Below are positions 6,986 through 14,099 of a stretch of 22,084 bases of DNA, piece after piece. The notes under the pieces are model-generated. The model did not search any database. It was not told the origin of the DNA and saw only the letters and a list, made by a program, of their open reading frames with translations. Source of the stretch: JAVBUP01 sp031555175 (GTDB lineage: Bacteria; Bacillota_I; Bacilli_A; Erysipelotrichales; Coprobacillaceae); the NCBI GenBank assembly GCA_031555175.1, contig JAVBUP010000031.1:1-22084 (forward strand), given 5' to 3'. The stretch's first letter is position 1. Every line of letters begins with the position of its first letter. A program made the translations under genes and the position numbers.

Positions 6986-8988
6986 GGAATAGATGGATAT
7001 TTATTTTTATGGGCATTTTATTATTTGAACTTAGTATCCTAGAAAGCAACCTATATTATATATTCTTATTTTTATATGGATGTTATCTTCTCCAAAGATT
7101 TGGTATAAGAGTTATTGCTGTGTGCTTTAGTATTATCCTATTAATACTACTATTTTATAGTATTGAAAGCGGCGAAACATTAAATAATGTTTCGGGTTAT
7201 GTAATGAAAGTAAGTGAGAGTAGCATTGTAGTCAAAAATAGCCAATATAAAGCACTAATCAACTATAATAATGAAGAAATAATGGTAGGAGATTATATTG
7301 AAGTGGATTTTGAAGAACGTAATATGCCAGTTGCTACCAATTTTAATGGATTTGACTATGGTAATTACCTATATGGTAGTAATATTAAGCATTATGGTAA
7401 TGGAGTAAAGATATTAGCTCACACTAAGAATAATTCGATTAAGAGTTTAATTAATCGGCGCATCAATAATATTGAAAATGATCAAGTACGATCATATACT
7501 AAGTTGTTATTGCTTGGAGTAAAAGAAGATAATACTAGTGATTTATATGAATCATTACAAGAACTAAATATCAGTCATTTAATTGTTTTATCTGGAATGC
7601 ATATTCAGTTTTTCTATACTGTCTTCTTGACATTATTTAAGGCGGTGCTAAATGAAAAAAAGAGTAATATAATAGCTTTTTCTTTGCTATTTACATATGT
7701 GTTTTTGATTCTTGATTATCAGGTATCTGCTATAAGGGCATTCATCATATTGTTAATTAGTAAGTTTGGTCCAAAAAATTGTAATAAGCTAGATGTTATA
7801 TCGATAATTGGAATTGTCATGATATTGCATAATAGCTATATAATATATAACTATTCATTTATTCTTAGTTTTTATTTTTACATTTGTGTCCTATTTACAA
7901 AAAACATGAAATATAATGCAGTTCTAATGTTTGTCCTTTCGATACCTGTATTATTAGCAATCAATTATTCTTTCAATATCATATCTATAGTTTTAAACAT
8001 GATTATATCTCCATATATATTTCTATTGATAATTCTAGCTATATTATGCCTTATATTTCCGCAAATATCTTTTATATATGTATATTGTATAGACAATTTT
8101 GAAAATATGATTGCTTTCTGTAATTCACTGGATTTCACTTTATTTTTTTCAAAACTAGCTAATAATGAACTAATTATTATATTGATAATTGTCGTTATTC
8201 TTTTACAACGTATTGAAATTTCATATAAAAGATTTCAAATTGCTTTAATTTTGTTATCTTTTTTATTTACTTTCTATTTCAAACCAGTATTGAGCCCATT
8301 TGGACAAGTAACTATGATTGATGTTGGGCAGGGGGATTGCATATTGATAAAACAGCCTTTTAGCGATGGTGGAGTATTAATAGATACTGGTGGAAATATC
8401 AATTACGATTTAGCGACAAAGACAATAATTCCATATTTACAATCTATTGGTGTGAGGTATTTAGATGCAGTATTTATTACTCATCATGATAATGACCATG
8501 ATGGTGCACTAGAATCATTACAAAACAACTATACTATTAAGAAGATAATAGATTATAAATTCGATTATTTGAAAATTGGTGATATTGAGTTCTTCAGTTT
8601 AGAAAACGATAAGTCGTTTGACAATTCTAATAATGAGTCATTAATTATATATGCAACAATTAATAAGCTAAATTATTTATTTACTGGAGATATTGAAGAG
8701 AAAGTAGAGATTGAGATAATTAATGATTACCCAACGCTATTAGTTGATATATTGAAAGTTGCACACCATGGTAGTAATACATCATCAACTAGTAGATTCA
8801 TTTCTCATATTCTACCACAGATTGCCTTGATTTCTGTTTCCAAGAATAACATTTATCATTTGCCATCAAATGCTGTATTGGAGAGACTTAATGCATTTGG
8901 AGTTAATACCTATTTGACCTCGATACATGGTATGATAAGAATCAGATATAATGCAGTGGCAAGCTACATAGATTATGCTCTCGAATAA
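6976..8988 (+). CDS. comEC: Competence DNA channel ComEC/Rec2 with metallo-beta-lactamase-like domain
   Basis: ComEC forms the membrane channel that passes one DNA strand into the cell during transformation. The 670 residues show three parts: an N-terminal pair of membrane segments and an OB-like DUF4131 region (to about 160, with GDYIEVDFEERNMP and GFDYGNYLYG); a polytopic competence domain (about 190-435) with VLSGMHIQ; and a C-terminal metallo-beta-lactamase-like domain. That domain carries DVGQGDC, THHDNDHDG (H503, D505, D507, H508) and AHHGSNTS (H597, H598), so its metal site looks intact and it may be the nuclease that degrades the non-transported strand. The ATG lies within the end of comEA with only a weak Shine-Dalgarno, pointing to translational coupling. 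Confidence 0.95.
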   Translation: MHLRNRWIFIFMGILLFELSILESNLYYIFLFLYGCYLLQRFGIRVIAVCFSIILLILLFYSIESGETLNNVSGYVMKVSESSIVVKNSQYKALINYNNEEIMVGDYIEVDFEERNMPVATNFNGFDYGNYLYGSNIKHYGNGVKILAHTKNNSIKSLINRRINNIENDQVRSYTKLLLLGVKEDNTSDLYESLQELNISHLIVLSGMHIQFFYTVFLTLFKAVLNEKKSNIIAFSLLFTYVFLILDYQVSAIRAFIILLISKFGPKNCNKLDVISIIGIVMILHNSYIIYNYSFILSFYFYICVLFTKNMKYNAVLMFVLSIPVLLAINYSFNIISIVLNMIISPYIFLLIILAILCLIFPQISFIYVYCIDNFENMIAFCNSLDFTLFFSKLANNELIIILIIVVILLQRIEISYKRFQIALILLSFLFTFYFKPVLSPFGQVTMIDVGQGDCILIKQPFSDGGVLIDTGGNINYDLATKTIIPYLQSIGVRYLDAVFITHHDNDHDGALESLQNNYTIKKIIDYKFDYLKIGDIEFFSLENDKSFDNSNNESLIIYATINKLNYLFTGDIEEKVEIEIINDYPTLLVDILKVAHHGSNTSSTSRFISHILPQIALISVSKNNIYHLPSNAVLERLNAFGVNTYLTSIHGMIRIRYNAVASYIDYALE

Positions 8989-9002
8989 GTCCGGATTTCA
9001 TT

Positions 9003-9030
9003 TTGAAATATCAGAAAAATAGAGTATAAT
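9003..9030 (+). promoter_or_regulatory. Housekeeping promoter of holA-sdaA
   Basis: TTGAAA (9003-9008), a 16-nt spacer and a perfect TATAAT (9025-9030) lie between comEC and holA. The transcript would start near 9037, at the ribosome site AGGTGAT (9037-9043), so the leader is very short unless the start is shifted. Confidence 0.65.
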
Positions 9031-9047
9031 AATAATAGGTGATTTAT

Positions 9048-10001
9048 ATGAACTATCTATTTTGTGGTAATGAGAGTTTTCTTCTAAAGAAACAACTTAA
9101 TAAGTTGATTTTTCAGTTTGTTTCTGAGGATCAAATAGATTTGAATGTTTCATATCTTGATTGTAAAGAAACACCTTTATCAATTATTATTGATGAACTA
9201 AATACTATTCCTTTTTTAAGTGATAAAAAAGTGGTTGTTTTAAAAAACCCGTTATTCTTAAGCAGTGAAACGGATAAAAACAGCTTTAATAATGACTATG
9301 AAGAACTTGTAAAGTATTTGGAAAACAGTAATGAATCTACGATTTTAGTTATTTATTTAGAGGGAAAAGTAGATGAACGTAAAAAAATAGTTAAAAATGT
9401 TAAAAAATTATGTGAAATAATTGAGTTAAATCAATTAGATGAAGTCAAATTTAGGCAAGCTACTTATAATGCTATTATTAAAAGAGGGGCAAAAATTAAT
9501 AATGATGCTCTGGAATTATTGTTGCAAAGAGCGCCTAGCGATTTGACAACTATTTCTAATGAAGTAGACAAACTTACTTTATATACAAAAGACATCACAA
9601 TTAATGATGTTAGAGAAATGATTTCTAAACCCAAAGAAGACAAATTCTTTGAATTAGGTAGCGCTATATTGAAAAAGAATTTAGTTGATGCTTTACAAAT
9701 ATACAAAGACTTAATGGTGAATAACCAAGAGCCAGTAGCACTTGTTGGATCAATTGCTAATCAAATTAGGCTAGTTTATCAGGTGAAAATACTAGAAAGA
9801 AAAGGGTATAATAACCAAGAAATGGCATCAAAGATGGGTATTTCTCCATTTAGAATCCGTTATATAATTGAGGATGCTGCTAGATTTGAGATTAATGAAT
9901 TGTTAAGGCATTTAGATTCGCTATCTAAGCTAGATATTGGCATTAAAAGTGGTGTAATAGATAAGAGACTTGGCCTTGAATTATATTTAATTAACATGTA
10001 G
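9048..10001 (+). CDS. holA: DNA polymerase III delta subunit
   Basis: The delta subunit is the clamp-loader 'wrench' that opens the beta sliding clamp. ATG 9048 is chosen because the in-frame GTG at 9039 lies in the ribosome site AGGTGAT; this gives 317 residues, near the family norm of about 340. The N-terminus (MNYLFCGNESFLLKKQLNKL), LERKGYNNQEMASKMGISPFRIR and the terminal GVIDKRLGLELYLI agree with the Firmicute HolA (YqeN) family. As expected for delta there is no Walker A motif. Its place directly after comEC is conserved in Bacillus. The serine dehydratase gene begins 9 nt after its stop. Confidence 0.93.
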   Translation: MNYLFCGNESFLLKKQLNKLIFQFVSEDQIDLNVSYLDCKETPLSIIIDELNTIPFLSDKKVVVLKNPLFLSSETDKNSFNNDYEELVKYLENSNESTILVIYLEGKVDERKKIVKNVKKLCEIIELNQLDEVKFRQATYNAIIKRGAKINNDALELLLQRAPSDLTTISNEVDKLTLYTKDITINDVREMISKPKEDKFFELGSAILKKNLVDALQIYKDLMVNNQEPVALVGSIANQIRLVYQVKILERKGYNNQEMASKMGISPFRIRYIIEDAARFEINELLRHLDSLSKLDIGIKSGVIDKRLGLELYLINM

Positions 10002-10010
10002 GAGGAAAGT

Positions 10011-11231
10011 ATGGAATCTTTAAGGTATTTATATAAAATCGGTGCTGGACCTTCTTCTAGTCATACAATGGGGCCCCAAGCCGCTTCATTAAAAGTCTCT
10101 CAACTATGTCCCAATGCAATAGGTTTTAGAGTAACACTTTGTGGATCATTAGCTTTAACTGGTAAAGGCCATTTAACTGATTATATCATTGAAAAGACTT
10201 TGTCTCCTAAGCCAGTGAACTTTGTGTGGAAAGCCTTAGAGTTGCCGTATCATCCTAATGGGATGATTTTTGAAGCTTTAGATAGTGGTGGAATGGTAAT
10301 TAATAGTTATACTATTTATTCTATTGGTGGAGGAAGTATTGTGTTTGATGGGGAAGAAGTTGAGAAAAACCCCGCAAATCTTTACTTAGAGACAATGGAT
10401 CAAATGATTGAATATATGGAGACTAAGCATCTTGATCCATATGAATATGTACTTGAAGTAGAAGGAGAGGGTATTAGGTCTCATTTGCTACAAGTTATGA
10501 AAGTGATGTTTGAAACTGTAGAAAAAGGCTTGAATAATAGCGGTATTATTCCTGGCAAACTTCAGTTAACTAGAGTTGCTAACTCATTACATATGCAAGC
10601 CATGAATTGCGATGACCCAATTATTAAGGAGAAGTTACTAATTAGTGCTTATGCCTATGCTGTAAGCGAAGAAAATGCTTCAGGTGGAATTGTGGTTACT
10701 GCGCCAACATGCGGCGCTAGCGGGGTAATTCCAGGCATTTTATATTACTTATATCATCATAAAAACTTTTCTAAGGATCGTTTAGTTAGAGCCTTAGCTG
10801 TTGGTGGTTTGTTTGGAAATACTATTAAAAGTAATGCAACTATTTCTGGTGCAGAGGGTGGATGCCAAGCTGAAGTTGGAACTGCTTGTACTATGGCGGC
10901 GGCTATGTATGCATATTTGCAGGACTTAAATATTCATCAAATCGAATATGCTGCCGAAATAGCTATGGAACACCATTTGGGATTGACTTGTGACCCTGTA
11001 GGTGGTTATGTACAAATTCCATGTATTGAAAGAAATGGGATTGCTGCTTTGCGCGCTATTGATGCAGCAACTTATGCGAGATATGTTAAGAAAGTTAAGG
11101 ATAATAAAGTCTCTTTTGATACAGTTGTAAATACTATGATGAAAACTGGCAAAGATTTGAAGTCTGAGTATCGTGAAACTTCCCTGGGCGGATTGGCAAC
11201 TGAATTTGATAAAGAAAATCGATTGAAATAA
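10011..11231 (+). CDS. Iron-sulfur L-serine dehydratase, single chain (beta and alpha domains fused)
   Basis: This enzyme deaminates L-serine to pyruvate and ammonia with an oxygen-sensitive [4Fe-4S] cluster. The 406-residue chain joins a beta domain (about 1-165, GAGPSSSHTMGP with S15-S17 and H18) to an alpha domain (about 175-406, TAPTCGASG, GAEGGCQAEVG, LTCDPVGG, QIPCIERNG, YRETSLGGLA). C285, C327 and C338 have the same spacing (42 and 11) as the cluster ligands C343, C385 and C396 described for the Legionella enzyme. It is shorter than the about 450-residue proteobacterial single-chain forms, and Bacillus has two subunits (SdaAA/SdaAB). Ribosome site GGAGG overlaps the holA stop, so the two are co-transcribed; a strong terminator follows. 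Confidence 0.94.
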   Translation: MESLRYLYKIGAGPSSSHTMGPQAASLKVSQLCPNAIGFRVTLCGSLALTGKGHLTDYIIEKTLSPKPVNFVWKALELPYHPNGMIFEALDSGGMVINSYTIYSIGGGSIVFDGEEVEKNPANLYLETMDQMIEYMETKHLDPYEYVLEVEGEGIRSHLLQVMKVMFETVEKGLNNSGIIPGKLQLTRVANSLHMQAMNCDDPIIKEKLLISAYAYAVSEENASGGIVVTAPTCGASGVIPGILYYLYHHKNFSKDRLVRALAVGGLFGNTIKSNATISGAEGGCQAEVGTACTMAAAMYAYLQDLNIHQIEYAAEIAMEHHLGLTCDPVGGYVQIPCIERNGIAALRAIDAATYARYVKKVKDNKVSFDTVVNTMMKTGKDLKSEYRETSLGGLATEFDKENRLK

Positions 11232-11258
11232 ATCTATTACGGCTGTAATAGATTTTTT
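11231..11258 (+). terminator. Intrinsic terminator abutting the serine dehydratase stop codon
   Basis: A 10-bp perfect stem (11231-11240 with 11245-11254) with a GGCT loop is followed by a T6 run. It starts on the last base of the stop codon and ends just before the hemW ribosome site. Confidence 0.88.
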
Positions 11259-11273
11259 GAAAGGGGGATCTAA

Positions 11274-12377
11274 GTGAATACTAAACCAACATCTCTATAT
11301 GTTCATATTCCATTTTGCAAGCATATTTGTTCGTATTGTGACTTTTGCAAAATGTTCTATGATGTGGAGCGCGCAAATAAGTACTTGGATGCTTTAGAAA
11401 TCGAAATTAGCAATTATGATATAAATTATGAGCTATCTACGATATTTATTGGTGGGGGAACTCCAACGTGCTTAAATTATGAACAATTAGAAAGATTATT
11501 AAAGATAATTGAACCGTATTCTCATAAAGTAGATGAATATACTATTGAGATAAATCCAGAGACTATGGATAAGGATAAACTGTTACTATTAAGAAAGTAT
11601 AATATTAATAGATTAAGCATTGGTGTTCAGACATTTAAAGAAGATATCTTACTAAATATTGGCCGTCAGCATGTAAATATTGATGTTTTTAAAATAATAA
11701 ATGATGCCTATGACATTGGATTTAAAAATATCTCAATTGATATGATGTATGGCTTGCCAAATCAATCTTATGAGGATTTGGCAGAGGATTTGAGAGTTGT
11801 TTCCAAATTGGATAAAATAGCACATATTTCATATTATTCATTAATACTTGAGGATCATACAGTTTTATCGGCTCTTAATTATCAGCCGTTAGACGAGCAA
11901 ATTGAAGGGGAGTATTACGAATTAATTGAACAATCATTGAATAATAGTGGTTATTTTAAATATGAAGTTAGCAATTTTAGTAGACCTGGTTTTGAATCAA
12001 AGCATAATCAAGTATATTGGAAGAATGAGCATTACTATGGTATTGGATTAGGTAGTCATGGATATATAGATGATATTAGATATGAAAACACTAGATCATA
12101 TTCTAATTATTTGAATGGAGAGTTTTTACTAGAGAGTACTACGCTTTCACTTGAAGATAAAATGTTTGAAGAAATTATGCTTGGGTTAAGATTAGTGAAA
12201 GGAATTAATATGTTGGAATTCTATCGCAAATATGGTTACAAGATTGAGGATGTCTATGAGAGGGCGTATAAAAAATATTTAAAAAGAGGGTTACTTATAG
12301 TTGATAATAACTATTTAAAAACTTCTAAAGAGGGCATGTTATTGCTGCATGAAATATTGAGTGAATTTATGAATTAG
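11274..12377 (+). CDS. hemW: Radical SAM heme chaperone HemW (HemN-like)
   Basis: HemW proteins are radical-SAM relatives of coproporphyrinogen dehydrogenase; several are now regarded as heme chaperones rather than HemN enzymes. The 367-residue protein starts with GTG at 11274 behind AGGGGGAT. The cluster motif is HIPFCKHICSYCDFC: C15, C19 and C22 form CxxxCxxC, and a further C25 sits three residues on, not at the HemN +9 place. IFIGGGTPT (SAM-binding GGTP region), SIGVQTF and DMMYGLPNQ follow. It occupies the position upstream of hrcA seen in many Firmicutes. No promoter fits between the upstream terminator and its ribosome site, so expression probably depends on read-through or an internal promoter. 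Confidence 0.93.
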   Translation: MNTKPTSLYVHIPFCKHICSYCDFCKMFYDVERANKYLDALEIEISNYDINYELSTIFIGGGTPTCLNYEQLERLLKIIEPYSHKVDEYTIEINPETMDKDKLLLLRKYNINRLSIGVQTFKEDILLNIGRQHVNIDVFKIINDAYDIGFKNISIDMMYGLPNQSYEDLAEDLRVVSKLDKIAHISYYSLILEDHTVLSALNYQPLDEQIEGEYYELIEQSLNNSGYFKYEVSNFSRPGFESKHNQVYWKNEHYYGIGLGSHGYIDDIRYENTRSYSNYLNGEFLLESTTLSLEDKMFEEIMLGLRLVKGINMLEFYRKYGYKIEDVYERAYKKYLKRGLLIVDNNYLKTSKEGMLLLHEILSEFMN

Positions 12378-12402
12378 TTAGATGACTTTATCTAACTTTT
12401 TT
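12376..12402 (+). terminator. Intrinsic terminator overlapping the hemW stop codon
   Basis: An 8-bp stem (12376-12383 with 12390-12397) and a 6-nt loop are followed by six T. The stop TAG spans the foot of the left arm. It insulates hrcA from hemW. Confidence 0.8.
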
Positions 12403-12440
12403 ATTGTTAATAAAATATTTATAATTATTTAATAATTATT

Positions 12441-12467
12441 TTAGCACTTAAATGTTGACAGTGCTAA
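12441..12467 (+). promoter_or_regulatory. CIRCE operator 1 (HrcA binding site)
   Basis: TTAGCACTT-N9-CAGTGCTAA matches the CIRCE consensus TTAGCACTC-N9-GAGTGCTAA with only the innermost base of each arm changed. It covers the -35 hexamer TTGACA (12455-12460), so HrcA bound here would block RNA polymerase. Confidence 0.93.
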
Positions 12468-12482
12468 AATATGGTGTATAAT
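12455..12482 (+). promoter_or_regulatory. Promoter of the hrcA-grpE-dnaK-dnaJ operon
   Basis: A perfect TTGACA (12455-12460), a 16-nt spacer and a perfect TATAAT (12477-12482) make this the strongest promoter in the window. An A/T-only tract of about 40 nt upstream could act as an UP element. The start is predicted near 12489, inside the second CIRCE. Confidence 0.9.
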
Positions 12483-12486
12483 ATGT

Positions 12487-12513
12487 TTAGCACTAGGGAT
12501 AGAAGAGTGCCAA
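12487..12513 (+). promoter_or_regulatory. CIRCE operator 2 (HrcA binding site)
   Basis: TTAGCACTA-N9-GAGTGCCAA has one mismatch per arm to the CIRCE consensus. It begins at the predicted transcription start and lies in the leader, 13 nt before the hrcA ATG. Its centre is 46 bp from that of CIRCE 1. Confidence 0.9.
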
Positions 12514-12526
12514 AAGAGGTGAACCA

Positions 12527-13549
12527 ATGCTAACAGATAGACAATTAGTTATACTCAAGACGATTATAGATGAGTTTGCAATTAGTGCTGAACCGGTTGG
12601 ATCTAAATTGTTAATTGAAAAATATGGGTTACCGTATTCAAGTGCTACTATTAGAAATGAAATGGCAATACTTGAAGAGCTTGGCTATTTAGAGAAAACA
12701 CATACTTCTTCGGGTCGAGTGCCCAGTTTGATGGGTTATCGATTCTATGTTGATTCCTTAATGGAAATTAATGTTGAAGATGAGGTGAAGCAACAACTAC
12801 AAACAGTATTTTATGATCGTAGAAAAAGTGTTAATGAAATTGTAGTAGAGTGTTGTGATATTCTTAGTGAATTAACTAGTCTTACTTCTGTTGGATTAGG
12901 GCCAGATGCAAGTCGTGAGAGTCTGCAAAGAATCACACTTGTGCCATTAACACATAAAAGTGTTACGGCAATTATTGTTACGGATAAAGGGCATGTTGAA
13001 AATAAAACATTTGCCATTAATCCTGAATTATCATTGGAGGACTTAAATAACTGTGTTTCTTTGATGAATGACTTACTAGTAGGGTGTCCAATTAATGAAA
13101 TTCTTGATAAGCTCGAAGATGAGGTTAAACCAATTCTAGCGGCGAGGATTAGACAACATGAATTGTTATTTAATGCATTTATGGAAGCTTTTGTAAGATT
13201 TGCTGGTAGCAACGTACATTTTTCTGGAAAAGAGAATATGCTCTATCAACCAGAATATAGTGATGTAGTTAAAGTAAGAAAAATTGTTAAAGCTTTTGAA
13301 AATAACGATTTGTGGCGACAATTAAATCCTGTTGATCAAGGTATGATGATTAGAATTGGTGATAGTGATTATGAACTTGGAATTGAAGATGTATCGATAA
13401 TTTCTAGCTCCTTTAAAACAGGTGATCACACACATGGTTCTATTTCAGTAATTGGCCCAACAAGAATGCAGTATAATCGGGTTGTTTCATTAGTGGAATA
13501 TATTTCTAATGAAATTCAAAAGATCTTTGATGATGAAGAGGTGGAGTAA
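12527..13549 (+). CDS. hrcA: Heat-inducible transcription repressor HrcA
   Basis: HrcA binds CIRCE and represses class I heat-shock genes; its folding needs GroEL, which links repression to chaperone supply. The 340-residue length is standard. The N-terminal winged helix is clear (LTDRQLVILKTIIDEF; GLPYSSATIRNEMAILEELGYL; HTSSGRVPSLMGYRFYVD), followed by the GAF-like dimer/inducer domain. Start ATG 12527 follows AGAGGTGA. It is the first gene of the operon and is autoregulated through the two CIRCE sites just upstream. grpE overlaps its stop codon by one base. Confidence 0.98.
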   Translation: MLTDRQLVILKTIIDEFAISAEPVGSKLLIEKYGLPYSSATIRNEMAILEELGYLEKTHTSSGRVPSLMGYRFYVDSLMEINVEDEVKQQLQTVFYDRRKSVNEIVVECCDILSELTSLTSVGLGPDASRESLQRITLVPLTHKSVTAIIVTDKGHVENKTFAINPELSLEDLNNCVSLMNDLLVGCPINEILDKLEDEVKPILAARIRQHELLFNAFMEAFVRFAGSNVHFSGKENMLYQPEYSDVVKVRKIVKAFENNDLWRQLNPVDQGMMIRIGDSDYELGIEDVSIISSSFKTGDHTHGSISVIGPTRMQYNRVVSLVEYISNEIQKIFDDEEVE

Positions 13550-14079
13550 TGAAAGAAAAGAAAAAAATGGAAAAAAACGAAAAAGTTGAAGTTGTAGAAG
13601 AAGTGGTAAAAGATGAAATAACTCTTCTTAGGGAAGAGTTAGAGTTAGCAAAAGAAGAAACAGCGAAATGGAAGAATGAATATTATTTATTATATGCTGA
13701 TACTGAGAATTTAAGAAAGAGGCTTAAACTTGAGCATGAGAACATTCTTAAATATGTAACGCAAGATCTTGTGACTTCACTATTACCATTATTAGACAAT
13801 TTTGAAAGATCAATTAGTGTTGAAAATCCTAGTGACGAAGTTAAGAATTTCATCAAAGGATATGAAATGATTTATAATCAATTCATTGGGATTCTTAAAG
13901 ATAACAATGTAGAGGTTATAGAAGCAGTTGGTAAGGAATTTGATCCTAACTTCCATCAAGCTGTAATGCAAGTTCAGGATGATAAATTTGATTCGAATAT
14001 AATTGTAGAAGAACTGCAAAAAGGATATAAATTAAAAGATAGAGTAATTAGACCAAGTCTAGTTAAAGTAAATGAATAA
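13549..14079 (+). CDS. grpE: Nucleotide exchange factor GrpE
   Basis: GrpE releases ADP from DnaK and so resets its substrate cycle. The 176-residue protein has a charged Lys/Glu-rich N-terminal tail, a long coiled-coil helix (about 22-75, with YADTENLRKRLKLEHENI) and the beta-domain near the C-terminus (EVIEAVGKEFDPNFHQAVMQV; GYKLKDRVIRPSLVKV). ATG 13549 overlaps the hrcA TAA by one base (TAATG), with GGTGGAG as ribosome site. An alternative ATG seven codons later has no comparable site. Confidence 0.97.
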   Translation: MKEKKKMEKNEKVEVVEEVVKDEITLLREELELAKEETAKWKNEYYLLYADTENLRKRLKLEHENILKYVTQDLVTSLLPLLDNFERSISVENPSDEVKNFIKGYEMIYNQFIGILKDNNVEVIEAVGKEFDPNFHQAVMQVQDDKFDSNIIVEELQKGYKLKDRVIRPSLVKVNE

Positions 14080-14099
14080 ATTAAAGGAGAAATAAATAT

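Noticed and set aside
8991..9014. Possible terminator after comEC (ATTTCA/TGAAAT stem)
   Set aside because: Only six AU-rich base pairs with a 3-nt loop and no T-run; it also overlaps the holA -35 region.
9464..9706. 80-codon minus-strand frame inside holA
   Set aside because: Antisense shadow of holA with no ribosome site.
12811..13212. 133-codon open frame on the minus strand inside hrcA
   Set aside because: It lies wholly antisense to a clear hrcA, has no ribosome site and its translation resembles no family; a shadow frame.
13810..14019. 69-codon minus-strand frame inside grpE
   Set aside because: Antisense shadow in AT-rich coding DNA, no supporting signal.
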